Below, piece after piece: positions 8,692 through 18,790 of a DNA stretch of 64,000 nucleotides. The translations under genes were made by a program, and so were the position numbers. Under the pieces are notes generated by a model. The model ran no database searches and was not told the DNA's origin. It was given only the letters and a program-made list of their open reading frames with translations. Position 1 is the stretch's first letter. Every line of letters begins with the position of its first letter. The stretch comes from Oscillibacter sp. Its GTDB lineage: Bacteria > Bacillota > Clostridia > Oscillospirales > Oscillospiraceae. The DNA is taken from assembly GCA_022791875.1 (NCBI GenBank), contig JAAVZX010000048.1, forward strand, positions 62,001 to 126,000, read 5' to 3'.

Positions 8692-9260
8692 GAGAGAATT
8701 ATAAAAAATACCTGTGCTGGATTTTTATGGCGCTTCTTGCGCTGTTTGCGGGGTTGGAGACGCAGTCTTACTCGAGTGAGTCTGTTATTGTTTCGACCTC
8801 TAAGGACGAAATTTTGCGGGAAGAGCCTGAAATTGAAATCAGCACAGAAGATATGAAACTTTTGGATGAACTTCTGGAGTGTGAAGCTGTAAAGACGCTT
8901 TTCGCTGAGAATGAATTTGGAAAGGTATTTCCGCCGGATGATCCGGAGGTTCTCGCAGTGGTTGAGCGGCACTCGGACGGGGCACTGATAAAATCCGGAA
9001 TGGTTGAAACGATGTGGCTCAATGGGGATTGGGGTCTGATCCTATACTGGGAGGGAGACGGCGGACGCTTGTTTATTATGGAAAAGGCAGATATGGATGG
9101 GACGCCCTTTTTAGCAAAGTGTATTGGCAGCAGGAATCATACGTATTTCAATGAGAATAACCGGGACTACCAGAAAAGTGTGATGAAGCATATATGGTTT
9201 ACATATATGGGGAACCTTTTTAAGGAGAATTGGAATGTATCTGCACCTGGGACAAAATGA
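8688..9260 (+). CDS. Unknown membrane-anchored protein
   Basis: A 190-residue protein I do not recognise. Residues 8-26 (LCWIFMALLALFAGL region) form one hydrophobic segment, likely a signal anchor; the rest is acidic and probably extracytoplasmic, with two Trp-rich stretches (WLNGDWGLILYWEGD). It overlaps recF by four bases and remB by 26, so it is co-translated between two genes that are normally neighbours. Its codons are more A/T-rich than those of recF, which hints at later acquisition (inference). No enzyme motif is visible. Confidence 0.75.
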   Translation: MRENYKKYLCWIFMALLALFAGLETQSYSSESVIVSTSKDEILREEPEIEISTEDMKLLDELLECEAVKTLFAENEFGKVFPPDDPEVLAVVERHSDGALIKSGMVETMWLNGDWGLILYWEGDGGRLFIMEKADMDGTPFLAKCIGSRNHTYFNENNRDYQKSVMKHIWFTYMGNLFKENWNVSAPGTK

Positions 9261-9489
9261 GATGATACCGGATCGGAGGATTATCGGGATCTTTGATTTG
9301 GATAAGTGCAGCTATGAGAAGCGGACGCGGGAGTATTTAGCAAAGGCGGAGCAGGAGGGCGTTGTGCTGGATGTCTCCGGGGCGCTTCCGCAGACGTTTG
9401 TGGTGTGTGACCATCCGTATCATAGGCAGATTGTGTATCTGAGCCAGTTCAGTCCGGCGACGCTGCAAAGGCGGGCTGAGGGTGAGTGA
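9235..9489 (+). CDS. remB: RemB/YaaB DUF370 regulator
   Basis: An 84-residue DUF370 protein of the RemB (YaaB) family. The MYLHLGQNEMIP start, RRIIGIFDLD, and the end IVYLSQFSPATLQRR match the family, whose Bacillus members influence extracellular-matrix gene expression; the recF-yaaB-gyrB order is also conserved there. It starts within the upstream unknown ORF, with AAGGAG about eight bases before ATG 9235. Confidence 0.88.
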   Translation: MYLHLGQNEMIPDRRIIGIFDLDKCSYEKRTREYLAKAEQEGVVLDVSGALPQTFVVCDHPYHRQIVYLSQFSPATLQRRAEGE

Positions 9490-9500
9490 ACGGCTTGGAG

Positions 9501-9797
9501 GTGCGGTGGGCGCAGGGGAAGAGCGGACACAGAGGTCCGCTCCTACGGGGTGCATATCAGGTGGGTGCGGAGGACGGGCCGCCGAGGCCGGAAGCCCGGC
9601 TGGCAGGCGGCGGCCCCTACGGTTTGCAGCCCAGGCAGCCTTGAATATCGCGTAAAATACCCCATGCGGGACCTGAAAGGTTCCGCACGCAGGCACTCGG
9701 TTACCGTGTGACAGGCTTTCGTGACTGCCAGAGTATAGAGCGGTATGAAAGCTCTTTTCGCTTCCTTTTCTCTCGAGAAAAGGAAGCCGCCGGAGGC
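9501..9797 (+). repeat. Mosaic element, copy 2 (E-E-F-G-T)
   Basis: Two E blocks (GAGCGGACACAGAGGTCCGC at about 9531 and a GGGCCGCCG-type one after 9560) lead to the F hairpin GGGACCTGAAAGGTTCC (about 9664-9680). Block G follows with CGGTTACCGTGTGACAGGC, then the T hairpin ending CTCGAGAAAAGGAA and the core GCCGCCGGAGGC (9786-9797). It lies between remB and the gyrB promoter. Confidence 0.85.
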
Positions 9798-9908
9798 CCT
9801 TCGTATGCAGGCACCACAAGGCTGTCGGGTTGACGTTTTTAGTGTCAGATTTTTGGGTTTTTTTGTGGTATTTTTCTTCATTTTTTTACTGCAATTTCGG
9901 GGCGTTTG

Positions 9909-9917
9909 TGTTATAAT
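9909..9917 (+). promoter_or_regulatory. gyrB extended -10 promoter
   Basis: TGTTATAAT (9909-9917) is an extended -10 with a perfect TATAAT; no good -35 is visible at the right distance. It lies about 110 bp before gyrB, after a T-rich stretch (9849-9888). Confidence 0.65.
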
Positions 9918-10025
9918 TATTTGAGGTATGATGTGCCTGTTTTGTTTTTGATTTGGAGGGGTGGATCTGTTGCCGTGCAAGGGGTCTGGTTCCTTTTTTG
10001 AGTTCTTCCGTAAAGGAGTTTTGTT

Positions 10026-11975
10026 ATGACAGATCGTGAGATTCTGCAATCTACTGCCGTCGACGCGGCGAATGAGTATGACGCTTCCGAAATTCAGGTG
10101 CTGGAAGGTCTGGAGGCCGTGCGGAAACGGCCCGGTATGTATATCGGTACCACCTCTGCCGCCGGGCTCCACCACCTCGTCTATGAGATCGTAGACAACG
10201 CCATCGACGAGGCTTTGGCGGGGTACTGCCAGAATATCCTGGTGCAGATCAACGAGGGGAATACCGTCACTGTCGTGGACGACGGGCGGGGGATTCCTGT
10301 GGACATCCAGGCGCAGACGGGGAAACCGGCGCTGGAAGTGGTCTATACCGTGCTGCACGCTGGCGGCAAGTTCGGCGGCGGGGGTTACAAAGTCTCCGGC
10401 GGACTCCACGGCGTGGGCGCGTCGGTGGTGAACGCCCTCAGCGAATGGCTGGAGGTCCAGGTTCACCGAGACGGGAAAATCTATGAGATGAAATTCGCCC
10501 GCGGGCAGGTGACCCAGGACATTACCGTTGTGGGGACCTCTGATCATACGGGAACTACCGTCACCTTCAAGCCCGATCCGGAAATGTTCGAGGATACCGT
10601 CTTCGACTACGATATCCTGCACACGCGGATGCGTGAAGAGGCGTTTCTGAACGCGGGCCTCCGTATCCGGACCGTGGACCTCCGCGCCGGGAAGGAGCAG
10701 GAGGACTCCATGTGCTTCGAGGGCGGCATCCGGGAATTCGTCACCTGGCTGAACCGGAACAAGGACGCGCTGCACAGCGACGTAATCTACATGTCCGGCC
10801 AGAAGGAGGACGCCATGGCCGAGGTGGCCATGCAGTACAACGACGGCTATAACGAGACGATCCTCTCCTTCGCCAACAACGTCCACACCCACGAGGGCGG
10901 TATGCACGAGGAGGGCCTCCGGCGGGCGCTGACGACGGTGTTGAACGCCTATGGCAAGAAGATCAAGATGCTCAAGGACGACGAGAAGGTGTCCGGCGAG
11001 GACTGCCGGGAGGGCTTGACCTGCGTCATTTCCGTGAAGCTGACGGAGGCCCAGTTCGAGGGCCAGACAAAAACGAAGCTGGGCAACTCCGAGATCCGGA
11101 CCCTGGTGAACAATATCGTAGCGAATAAGCTGGAGATCTTCCTGGAGGAGAATCCCCAGGTGGGCCGTATGATTCTGGACAAGGCCCTGACGGCCAACCG
11201 CGCCCGGGAGGCCGCAAAGAAGGCCAGAGAATCCATCCGCCGCAAGACCGCCCTAGGCGGCGCCGCCATGCCGGATAAGCTCAGGGACTGCAACGAGAAC
11301 AACCCGGAGCTGACGGAAATCTACATCGTCGAGGGCGACTCCGCAGGCGGCTCCGCCACCCAGGGCCGCGATTCCCGCTTCCAGGCGATTCTCCCCCTCT
11401 GGGGCAAGATGCTGAACGTGGAGAAGGCCAGGGCGGATAAGGTTTACGGAAACGACAAGCTCCAGCCGGTGATTACCGCCCTGGGCGCGGGTATCGGAGA
11501 GGAATTCGACGCGGCGAAGCTGCGCTATCACAAGGTCATCATCATGGCCGATGCCGACGTAGACGGCTCCCACATCCGGACCCTTCTGCTGACCTTCTTC
11601 TTCCGTTTCATGCGGCCTCTGGTAGAAAACGGTTATGTCTACTCCGCCGTTCCCCCCCTGTTCAAGCTGACAAGAGGCAAGACCACCCGCGTCGCCTACG
11701 ACGAAATAGAGCGAGAGCGCATCGCGCGCGAAATGCGCGGCGACAACCCCAACGCCAAAGTAGACATCAGCCGCTTCAAGGGCCTGGGTGAAATGAACCC
11801 CCAGGAACTCTGGGAAACCACCATGGACCCGGAAACCCGGACCCTGCGCCGCATCACCCTCGACGACGCTGTGAAGGCCGATGAGACGTTCACCATTTTG
11901 ATGGGAGAGAAAGTCGAACCGCGTAAGGAGTTCATCGAGAAGAACGCAAAGTACGTGGTGAACCTGGATTATTGA
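10026..11975 (+). CDS. gyrB: DNA gyrase subunit B
   Basis: A 649-residue GyrB, the ATPase subunit of the type II topoisomerase that introduces negative supercoils. Seen in order: RPGMYIG, the ATP-site [25 protein letters not shown], then the TOPRIM motifs EGDSAGG and DADVDGSHI, and the C-terminal LDY. Length matches the short Gram-positive form. ATG 10026 has AAAGGAG upstream. gyrA follows after one small gene. Confidence 0.98.
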   Translation: MTDREILQSTAVDAANEYDASEIQVLEGLEAVRKRPGMYIGTTSAAGLHHLVYEIVDNAIDEALAGYCQNILVQINEGNTVTVVDDGRGIPVDIQAQTGKPALEVVYTVLHAGGKFGGGGYKVSGGLHGVGASVVNALSEWLEVQVHRDGKIYEMKFARGQVTQDITVVGTSDHTGTTVTFKPDPEMFEDTVFDYDILHTRMREEAFLNAGLRIRTVDLRAGKEQEDSMCFEGGIREFVTWLNRNKDALHSDVIYMSGQKEDAMAEVAMQYNDGYNETILSFANNVHTHEGGMHEEGLRRALTTVLNAYGKKIKMLKDDEKVSGEDCREGLTCVISVKLTEAQFEGQTKTKLGNSEIRTLVNNIVANKLEIFLEENPQVGRMILDKALTANRAREAAKKARESIRRKTALGGAAMPDKLRDCNENNPELTEIYIVEGDSAGGSATQGRDSRFQAILPLWGKMLNVEKARADKVYGNDKLQPVITALGAGIGEEFDAAKLRYHKVIIMADADVDGSHIRTLLLTFFFRFMRPLVENGYVYSAVPPLFKLTRGKTTRVAYDEIERERIAREMRGDNPNAKVDISRFKGLGEMNPQELWETTMDPETRTLRRITLDDAVKADETFTILMGEKVEPRKEFIEKNAKYVVNLDY

Positions 11976-11981
11976 TCCTGC

Positions 11982-12084
11982 GGGGGGCCTCCGGCGGCCA
12001 GGGGCTTTGCCCCTGGACCCCACCAGCCCTTTGAAAAGGGCTGGACCCTAAACTTTATCTGGCGGCAAAATGTCATTTTGCCGC
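11982..12084 (+). repeat. Mosaic element, C block plus hairpin
   Basis: GGGGGGCCTCCGGCGGCC opens the copy, then stems GGGGCTTTGCCCC and AGCCCTTTGAAAAGGGCT, TAAACTTTATCT, and a hairpin with arms GCGGCAAAAT (12062-12071) and ATTTTGCCGC (12075-12084). It begins seven bases after the gyrB stop and may serve as its terminator. Confidence 0.85.
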
Positions 12085-12106
12085 GGGAATTGAAAGGGTG
12101 TCTGAT

Positions 12107-12562
12107 ATGGAAGAAATTATTAGGAAAAGTGATGTGCCGGAGATGCCGGGGGAGATTAAGATTCAGACGGCCTGCCGTGGGGCGCTTCCTGGGTTGGAAA
12201 TCGAGGATATCTCCGAGGCGGGGTGCCGGGATATTGTGGAGAAGGTGCGCAGCGGGGAGTATATGAGCGTATTTCTTGCGCCGGACGAGGAAAACGAGGA
12301 GGGTTACTTGACCCTGGAGTCTAACCCCGACCTGATTTTCCTGCAAATCTGGGACGCGGAGGCGGAAACTGCCTGGGCCTGCTTCGACCCCGCTTTCCTG
12401 GATTCCGACGAAGAAGCCCCCATCGAGCCCAGCGACAGTCAATCCGTGTTCCCCATGAAATGCACCATGCGCGACCGTGATTTGGCCGCAAAATGCGTCG
12501 AGTGGTACATTCACACCTGCGAACCCTACCCCGGCATGGACTGGCTAAAGGAAGAATTCTAA
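12107..12562 (+). CDS. Unknown acidic protein between gyrB and gyrA
   Basis: A 151-residue acidic cytosolic protein with no signal peptide or membrane segment and no motif I recognise. The start chosen is ATG at 12107, with GAAAGGG seven bases upstream; a GTG nine bases earlier is possible. Acidic runs (PDEENEEGYL, DSDEEAPIEPSDS) alternate with Trp-containing strands. It is flanked on both sides by repeat elements, so it may form its own short transcript between gyrB and gyrA. Confidence 0.7.
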   Translation: MEEIIRKSDVPEMPGEIKIQTACRGALPGLEIEDISEAGCRDIVEKVRSGEYMSVFLAPDEENEEGYLTLESNPDLIFLQIWDAEAETAWACFDPAFLDSDEEAPIEPSDSQSVFPMKCTMRDRDLAAKCVEWYIHTCEPYPGMDWLKEEF

Positions 12563-12571
12563 AAAAGATCC

Positions 12572-12653
12572 AGGGCAAAACAAGGTTTTGCCCTAGTTAA
12601 AGTTCTTTTGCCCAGCTTTTCTTTCAAGAAAAGCTGGCCGCCGGAGGCCCCCC
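12572..12653 (+). repeat. Mosaic element, hairpin plus T
   Basis: A hairpin with arms AGGGCAAAAC (12572-12581) and GTTTTGCCCT (12585-12594) is followed by the T hairpin with 12-bp arms (12612-12623, 12626-12637) and the core GCCGCCGGAGGC (12637-12648). It ends about 20 bp before gyrA. Confidence 0.85.
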
Positions 12654-12672
12654 GTAAACAAGGAGGAAGTAA

Positions 12673-15234
12673 ATGAGTAAGAAACCTCAGTATGATCCCG
12701 AAGAAATCCGTTACCCGGAGCAAAAGATTGTGGAGTCGTCTCTGGTTCCGGAGATGGAGAAATCGTACATTGAATACGCCATGAGTGTCATTGTAGGCCG
12801 TGCACTGCCGGATGTGCGGGACGGTTTGAAGCCCGTTCACAGGCGGATTCTGTACGCCATGTACGAGGACAACCTGACCTACGACCATGCGTTCCGGAAG
12901 TGCGCTACCGCTGTCGGCGATGTGCTGGGCCGGTATCATCCCCACGGCGACGCCTCTGTGTACGACGCTCTGGTCCGCCTGGCTCAGGATTTCTCCATGC
13001 GCTATATGCTGATCGACGGGCACGGCAACTTTGGTTCCGTGGACGGCGATCCGCCTGCGGCTTACCGTTATACGGAGGCGCGGCTGGCACGGATTTCCGA
13101 CGAGATGCTTCGGGAAATCGACAAGGAGACGGTGGACTGGGACCCTAACTTCGACGAGACGCGGAAAGAGCCCAAGGTCCTCCCCTCCCGGTTCCCTAAC
13201 CTGCTTGTGAACGGGTCCAGCGGCATTGCCGTTGGTATGGCGACGAATATTCCGCCTCATAACCTGCGGGAGGTTATCGGCGCGGTGATCTGCGTTCTGG
13301 ACGATCCCAACGCCGATATGTCTGATCTGATGCGGCATATCCAGGGGCCGGATTTTCCGACGAAGGCTATTATTATGGGCCGATCCGGCATCCGTGCCGC
13401 TTATGCCACCGGACGGGGCCGGGTGACGATCCGCGCCCGGCATGAGTTTGAGGAATTTGGGAAGGACCGAACCCGGATCATCATCACCGAAATTCCCTAC
13501 CAGGTCAACAAGCGGATGTTGATTAAGAACATGGCGGACCAGGTGGAGGACAAGCGCCTGGAGGGCATTTCCGATATCCGGGACGAGTCTGACCGGAACG
13601 GTATGCGGATCGTCATCGAATTGAAGCGGGACGCCAATCCCCAGGTGGTCCTGAACCGCCTCTTCTCCCAGACCCAGCTGCAAACGACGTTTGCGATCAA
13701 TATGCTGGCCCTGGTGGAAGTCGAGGGCAAGTTGCAGCCGAAGATTCTGTCCCTGCGGCACATTCTGGACGAGTACATTGCCCACCAGGAGTCCGTGATC
13801 GTCCGCCGGACCCGCTACGACCTGCGCAAAGCCCAGGAGCGCGCCCACCTGCTGGAGGGCCTGCTGATCGCCCAGGACAACATTGACGAAGTGATCAAAA
13901 TCATCCGCACCAGCTACGACAACGCCAAAGATAACCTCATGGCCCGCTTCAATCTGGACGACGTGCAGGCCCAGGCCATCTGCGACATGCGCCTGATCGC
14001 CCTCCAGGGCCTGAACCGGGAAAAGCTGGAGAACGAGTACAAGGAGCTGGAAGAGAAAATCGCGTACTACAACCGCGTCCTCACCGACGAGGGCCTTGTC
14101 CGTCAGATCCTGAAAGAAGAGCTGACCGCTATCTCCGACAAGTACGGCGACGACCGCATGACGGAGATTCAGGACGTGGAGGATGAAATCGACATTGAAG
14201 ACCTGATCGAAGAAGAACAATGCGTTTTCACCCTCACCCAGGCGGGCTATATTAAGCGCACCCCCGTGACGGAGTACGCGGCCCAATCCAAGGGCGGTCA
14301 GGGCCGCAGGAGCATGACCACCCGCGAGGAGGACGCGGTAGCGGACGTCTTTACCGCCTCCACTCACGATTACCTCCTCTTCTTCACTGACACCGGCAAG
14401 GTCTACCGGAAGAAGGGCTACCAGATCCCCCTCTCCGGCAAGACGGCCAAGGGGACCAACATCGTGAACATCCTGCAAGTGGAGCAGGGTGAGCGGGTCC
14501 AGACTATGATCCACACCCGTTCCATTGACGACGATGGCCGCTTCCTCTTCATGGTGACGCGGAACGGCACCGTGAAGCGCCTCCCGGCGAACACCTTGAA
14601 GAACCTGCGCAACAACGGCATCCGCGCCCTGCGCATGGACGAGGGTGACCGCCTGATCACAGTCCGGGAAACGGACGGCAGTCAGAAGATTCTGATCGCT
14701 ACTCACGAGGGCATGGCGGTATGCTTCGACGAGAACGATGTGCGCCCCATGGGCCGCGACGCTGTAGGCGTTCGGGGCATCAGACTCCGGGAGGGCGACT
14801 ACGTAGTAGGAGCCGCCAGAGCGAAAGCGGATCACGAGGTCCTCTCCATTACGGAAAAAGGCTTCGGTAAGCGCACGCCCGTAGAGGAATACCGCGTGAC
14901 CAACCGCGGCGTTCAGGGCATCAAAAATTATATGATCACAGAAAAAACGGGCAACGTAGTGGGCATCAAGGTGGTAGACGGCACAGAAGACCTTCTTCTT
15001 GTAACCCAAAGCGGCATTTTGATCCGCACAGCAGTAGAAAACATCCGCTCCGCAGGCCGTGCCACCCAAGGCGTAATTGTAATGCGCTTCAAAGAAGAGG
15101 GCGATCAGGTTATCTCCATGGCCCTGACGGAGAAGGACGGCACCGCCACCCAATCGGAGTCCCAGGAAGAGGCGGCAGACCTCCAGGCGGAAACGGCGGA
15201 AGCCGTAACGCCCGAGAGCGGAGAGACGGAATGA
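12673..15234 (+). CDS. gyrA: DNA gyrase subunit A
   Basis: An 853-residue GyrA, the DNA-cleaving subunit. The active-site Tyr is in [10 protein letters not shown] (near residue 130). The quinolone-determining stretch reads [10 protein letters not shown] (residues 89-98), with Ala94 at the position equivalent to E. coli Ser83. The C-terminal beta-pinwheel has a GyrA-box-like QSKGGQG (near 538) and ends in an acidic tail. ATG 12673 has AGGAGG upstream. The stop overlaps rnhA (ATGA), so both are co-translated. Confidence 0.98.
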   Translation: MSKKPQYDPEEIRYPEQKIVESSLVPEMEKSYIEYAMSVIVGRALPDVRDGLKPVHRRILYAMYEDNLTYDHAFRKCATAVGDVLGRYHPHGDASVYDALVRLAQDFSMRYMLIDGHGNFGSVDGDPPAAYRYTEARLARISDEMLREIDKETVDWDPNFDETRKEPKVLPSRFPNLLVNGSSGIAVGMATNIPPHNLREVIGAVICVLDDPNADMSDLMRHIQGPDFPTKAIIMGRSGIRAAYATGRGRVTIRARHEFEEFGKDRTRIIITEIPYQVNKRMLIKNMADQVEDKRLEGISDIRDESDRNGMRIVIELKRDANPQVVLNRLFSQTQLQTTFAINMLALVEVEGKLQPKILSLRHILDEYIAHQESVIVRRTRYDLRKAQERAHLLEGLLIAQDNIDEVIKIIRTSYDNAKDNLMARFNLDDVQAQAICDMRLIALQGLNREKLENEYKELEEKIAYYNRVLTDEGLVRQILKEELTAISDKYGDDRMTEIQDVEDEIDIEDLIEEEQCVFTLTQAGYIKRTPVTEYAAQSKGGQGRRSMTTREEDAVADVFTASTHDYLLFFTDTGKVYRKKGYQIPLSGKTAKGTNIVNILQVEQGERVQTMIHTRSIDDDGRFLFMVTRNGTVKRLPANTLKNLRNNGIRALRMDEGDRLITVRETDGSQKILIATHEGMAVCFDENDVRPMGRDAVGVRGIRLREGDYVVGAARAKADHEVLSITEKGFGKRTPVEEYRVTNRGVQGIKNYMITEKTGNVVGIKVVDGTEDLLLVTQSGILIRTAVENIRSAGRATQGVIVMRFKEEGDQVISMALTEKDGTATQSESQEEAADLQAETAEAVTPESGETE

Positions 15235-15668
15235 AGACAGTAACGATCTACACCGACGGCGCCTGTTCCGGCAACCCAGGCCCCGGCGGCTGGGGCGCGA
15301 TTCTGATGTACGGAGAGCACAAAAAAGAGCTGTCCGGCGGCGAAGCCAAGACAACAAACAACCGCATGGAGCTGACAGCGGTTATAGAAGCCCTGTCACA
15401 GCTAAAGGAGCCCTGCATTGTAGACCTCTGGTCAGACTCAAAGTATGTGATAGACGCCCTGGAAAAAGGCTGGGCCCGAACCTGGAAAAAGCGCAACTGG
15501 ATCAAAAGCGACAAAAAGCCCGCCCTAAACCCCGACCTCTGGGACCGCCTCCTAACCCTCTGCGACCTCCACACCCTCCGCTGCCACTGGGTCAAAGGCC
15601 ACGCGGAAAACGAACACAACAACCGCTGCGACGAACTTGCAGTAGCGGAGAGCCGGAAGTTCCTGTGA
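15231..15668 (+). CDS. rnhA: Ribonuclease HI
   Basis: A 145-residue RNase HI that degrades RNA in RNA-DNA hybrids. Catalytic residues are all present: Asp in [14 protein letters not shown] (near 8), Glu in NRMELTA (near 47), Asp in WSDSKYV (near 69), and Asp in RCDELA (near 134). It overlaps gyrA by four bases, an unusual but sensible coupling since gyrase and RNase H both limit R-loops (inference). A strong terminator lies about 140 bp downstream. Confidence 0.95.
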   Translation: MKTVTIYTDGACSGNPGPGGWGAILMYGEHKKELSGGEAKTTNNRMELTAVIEALSQLKEPCIVDLWSDSKYVIDALEKGWARTWKKRNWIKSDKKPALNPDLWDRLLTLCDLHTLRCHWVKGHAENEHNNRCDELAVAESRKFL

Positions 15669-15686
15669 ATACGGGGGACGAAGGAC

Positions 15687-15774
15687 GGGGGGCCTCCGGC
15701 GGCCAAGGAGGCAAAGCCTCCTTGGATTCTCCACCAGGGAGGTGTGCACCTCCCTGGACCCTGGCAGATCAGTT
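15687..15774 (+). repeat. Mosaic element, D block
   Basis: GGGGGGCCTCCGGCGGCC, a hairpin AAGGAGGCAAAGCCTCCTT, a second hairpin CAGGGAGGTGTGCACCTCC region, and the end CCTGGCAGATCAGT. An inverted copy lies at 15994-16076 and a direct copy at 35030-35113. Confidence 0.82.
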
Positions 15775-15805
15775 TTGATTTTGTAAGCTCTGCTTCTAAT
15801 AGGGA

Positions 15806-15849
15806 ACGCCAAAGGGGACCACAGAACCGTGGTCCCCTTTGGCGTGTGT
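15806..15849 (+). terminator. Terminator after rnhA
   Basis: A perfect 17-bp stem, arms 15806-15822 and 15829-15845, with a six-base loop and a GTGTTTT tail. It sits between the two inverted D elements. Confidence 0.85.
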
Positions 15850-15993
15850 TTTAGGAGGGAGAAAACGCATCGGGCTGGGAGTACCCGCTGCTGATTATTA
15901 AAATACCCGATATTTTTTGCAAAAGTGTGTTTTCTCTGTAAACAGTTTGTAAATGATAATAAATCTTTCACCCACCACCGCACCACAAAAGAG

Positions 15994-16076
15994 GACTGAT
16001 CTGCCAGGGTCCAGGGAGGCGCTTGCCTCCCTGGTGGGGTCCAGGGGCAAAGCCCCTGGCCGCCGGAGGCCCCCCG
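15994..16076 (-). repeat. Mosaic element, D block (reverse)
   Basis: Starts ACTGATCTGCCAGGGTCC, then stems GGGAGGCGCTTGCCTCCC and GGGGCAAAGCCCC, and ends GGCCGCCGGAGGCC. It is the inverted partner of 15687-15774 and lies just past the htpG stop. Confidence 0.82.
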
Positions 16077-16100
16077 TCCCCCGCGGGGGCCCCCGTAGGC

Positions 16101-17984
16101 TCAGGCCATCAGCTTGCACACGAGGTCGGTGTAGGCGGAGGGATCTTCCAGGGGGAGGCCCGCGATGAGGAGGGCCTGGTTGTAGAGGAGTTCGGCGTAG
16201 TCTTTGGCTTTTTCGGGGTTTTCGGTGACGGCGGTTTCCAGGGCTTGGAAGACGGGGTGGTTGGCGTTCAGTTCGAGGATGCGGTCGGCTTTGATGGGGG
16301 TGTCGGGTTGGACGGTTTGGAAGTATTTTTCCATCTCGAAGCTCAGACCTTCGCCGGCGGTGAGGCAGACGGGGTGGGATTTCAGCCTGACGGAGGCGCG
16401 GACCTCCTTTACCTTGTCGCCCAGGGTTTCTTTTACGAAGTCGAACGTGTCTTTGTGGGCTTCGGCGGTTTCTTCGGCCTTCTTTTCGTCGCCTTCCTCC
16501 AGCTCCTGATCCAGAACGGAGCGGAATTCCTTTTCCTTGTAGGCGTGGAGCGTTTGGGCGCAGAATTCGTCTACTTCTTCGGTGAAATAGAGGATTTCTG
16601 TGTTCTTCTCCTTGAGAAGCTCGGTCTGGGGGAGCTTGTCGATCTTGTCCGGGGTTTCTCCGGCGGCGTAGTAGATATACTTTTGATCCTCTGGGGCGCG
16701 GTTGACATAATCTTCTAATGTGACGGGTTTTTTCTCGGTGGAGGAATAGAAGAGAATCAGATCCTGAAGGAGATCCTTGTGGCGTCCGTATTCGGAAACC
16801 AGGCCGTATTTGAGCTGACGGCCGAAATTCTTCCAGAACGTCTCGTAGGCCGCGCGGTCTTCTGTCAGGAGTTTGAGAAGTTCGCTCTTGATCTTTTTCT
16901 CCAGATTGTTGGCGATCACCTTGAGCTGGCGGTCGTGCTGGAGCATTTCTCTGGAAATATTCAGGCTCAGATCCGGAGAATCCACCACGCCGCGGACAAA
17001 TCTGAAATGATCCGGCAGGAGATCGGCGCACTTGTCCATGATCAGGACGCCGTTGGAATAGAGCTGGAGGCCCTTTTCATAGTCTTTGGTGTAGTAATCG
17101 AAGGGGGCTGCGCCTGGGATGAAAAGCAGCGCCTTATAGGTAATCGTGCCCTCCACGGAGACGGAAATGACCTTCTGAGGGTTGGTGTAATCCCGGAACT
17201 TGTCACGGTAGAACTTGTTGTACTCGTCCTCGGTCACGTCATTTTTGGAGCGCTGCCAGATGGGGACCATGGAGTTGAGGGTTTCGACTTCACTGTAGGT
17301 TTCGTACTCGGGCTGGTCGTCAGGGGAGTCGTCTTTTTTCCTGGTCTTGGAGACCTCCATACGGATGGGGAAGCGGATATAGTCGGAATATTTGCGCACC
17401 AGCTCCTGCAAACGCCAGGACTCCAGGAATTCGCCGTAATTCTCGTCGTCGGTATTTTCCTTGATGTGCATGATGATATCAGTACCCGCCGTCTCCTTCT
17501 CGCAGGCGGAAATACTGTACCCGTCAGCTCCGGAGGACTGCCACTTCCAGCCTCCCTCCTCCCCATACTTCTTTGTGACAACGGTAATCTGATCGGAAAC
17601 CATGAAAGCGGAGTAGAAGCCCACGCCGAACTGACCGATGACGTCGGTGTCCTTGGCGTCCTCCCCCACCTCCTGCTTGAACTTATAGGAGCCGGAAGAG
17701 GCGATGACGCCCAGGTTATTTTCCAGGTCTTCCTTATTCATGCCGATGCCGTTGTCGGAGACAGTAAGAATCCTATTCTCCTTGTCGACGGTGATTTCGA
17801 TTTTGAAGTCCCCGCGGCTCATGCCCACGGAGTCGTCGGTAAGGGCCTGGTAGCAGAGCTTGTCGCAGGCGTCAGAGGCGTTGGAGATAATTTCGCGGAG
17901 AAAGATTTCCTTGTGGGTGTAGATGGAGTTGATCATGAGGTCCAGGAGCCGCTTGGATTCCGCTTTGAATTGCTTTTTAGCCAT
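16101..17984 (-). CDS. htpG: Molecular chaperone HtpG (Hsp90)
   Basis: A 627-residue HtpG, the bacterial Hsp90 dimeric ATPase. The GHKL ATP-site motifs are present: NASDACDKL (near 34), DNGIGM (near 79), and GQFGVGFYSAFM (near 115-126), followed by middle and C-terminal dimerisation domains. ATG at 17984 is chosen; a GTG 12 bases upstream is less likely. The upstream region has TGCTATATT, an extended -10, at about 18026-18034 on the minus strand. It stands alone and is divergent from the zinc-ribbon protein gene. Confidence 0.96.
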   Translation of the reverse strand: MAKKQFKAESKRLLDLMINSIYTHKEIFLREIISNASDACDKLCYQALTDDSVGMSRGDFKIEITVDKENRILTVSDNGIGMNKEDLENNLGVIASSGSYKFKQEVGEDAKDTDVIGQFGVGFYSAFMVSDQITVVTKKYGEEGGWKWQSSGADGYSISACEKETAGTDIIMHIKENTDDENYGEFLESWRLQELVRKYSDYIRFPIRMEVSKTRKKDDSPDDQPEYETYSEVETLNSMVPIWQRSKNDVTEDEYNKFYRDKFRDYTNPQKVISVSVEGTITYKALLFIPGAAPFDYYTKDYEKGLQLYSNGVLIMDKCADLLPDHFRFVRGVVDSPDLSLNISREMLQHDRQLKVIANNLEKKIKSELLKLLTEDRAAYETFWKNFGRQLKYGLVSEYGRHKDLLQDLILFYSSTEKKPVTLEDYVNRAPEDQKYIYYAAGETPDKIDKLPQTELLKEKNTEILYFTEEVDEFCAQTLHAYKEKEFRSVLDQELEEGDEKKAEETAEAHKDTFDFVKETLGDKVKEVRASVRLKSHPVCLTAGEGLSFEMEKYFQTVQPDTPIKADRILELNANHPVFQALETAVTENPEKAKDYAELLYNQALLIAGLPLEDPSAYTDLVCKLMA

Positions 17985-18086
17985 GGCAGAGTACACATCC
18001 TTTTTAATTTATTGTAACAACAATAAAATATAGCATAGAACAAAAAGAAAATAAATGACCATTTTGTAAATTTCGGTGCAAAATGG

Positions 18087-18115
18087 TTGTCGGATGGACT
18101 GTGTGCGAGTAGAAT
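18087..18115 (+). promoter_or_regulatory. Promoter of zinc-ribbon protein gene
   Basis: TTGTCG (18087-18092), a 17-base spacer and TAGAAT (18110-18115), 43 bp before the start codon. Confidence 0.65.
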
Positions 18116-18158
18116 ACAGAAAAAGGCCAAAGGCATCCGCCAAAGGAGAATTTAGAAT

Positions 18159-18593
18159 ATGAGCGTTTTTCAAAAAATAGGAAATACGATAGCCCGCTTT
18201 ATGTATGGCCGCAACGGAATGGACCAGCTGAACCGCACCCTGTTCCTGACATATTTTTCAATATGGATTGCGGAGATGATCCTGGCCGCGACGCTCAAGA
18301 ACCTGACTGTCACCAGAGTCCTGGAAGGACTCCTGCTGGCCCTGATGCTCATAATTTTCTACCGGATGTTCTCGAAAAACCTCCCCAAGCGTCAGGCGGA
18401 GAACCAGAAATGGGTAAACTGCGTCTGGCGCATGAAGACCCGCCACAGCAGCGCCAAAGCCCGCCACGCCGACAAGGAGCACAAATACTTCACCTGTAAG
18501 AACTGCAAAGCCATCTGCCGCGTCCCCACCGGCAAAGGCCGGATCGAGATCACCTGCCCGAAGTGCGGGGCGAAGATCCAGGCCAGGACGTAA
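18159..18593 (+). CDS. Small zinc-ribbon membrane protein
   Basis: A 144-residue protein of unknown role. Two hydrophobic segments (about residues 27-46 and 51-68) precede a basic stretch and a C-terminal zinc ribbon with CKNCKAIC near 111-118 and CPKCGAK near 134-140. This layout suggests a membrane-anchored Zn2+-binding protein with the ribbon in the cytoplasm. It has its own promoter and is followed by two inverted repeat elements. Family function is not known to me. Confidence 0.8.
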   Translation: MSVFQKIGNTIARFMYGRNGMDQLNRTLFLTYFSIWIAEMILAATLKNLTVTRVLEGLLLALMLIIFYRMFSKNLPKRQAENQKWVNCVWRMKTRHSSAKARHADKEHKYFTCKNCKAICRVPTGKGRIEITCPKCGAKIQART

Positions 18594-18609
18594 ACAGGGC
18601 GCGGGGGTT

Positions 18610-18752
18610 GTTCCTTTTTTCTTGAAAGAAAAAAGGAACCGAAAAAAGAACTTTTTAGTACCGCTCTATGGTGCATTGGGCGTTTTAGCCTGTCACACGG
18701 TAACGAAGCAATTGCGTAAGTGGTCCTTACCTCGGAGCGAGGTAAGGACCAC
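18610..18752 (-). repeat. Mosaic element, reverse H-G-T
   Basis: The T hairpin in reverse (14-bp arms 18610-18623 and 18626-18639) is followed by reverse G (ACCGCTCTATGG, CACGGTAACG) and an H palindrome with arms GTGGTCCTTACCTCG (18720-18734) and CGAGGTAAGGACCAC (18738-18752). The terminal core is missing here. Confidence 0.82.
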
Positions 18753-18790
18753 TTAATTTTTTACGTTTTACGTTCTCATAAGAAAAATCT

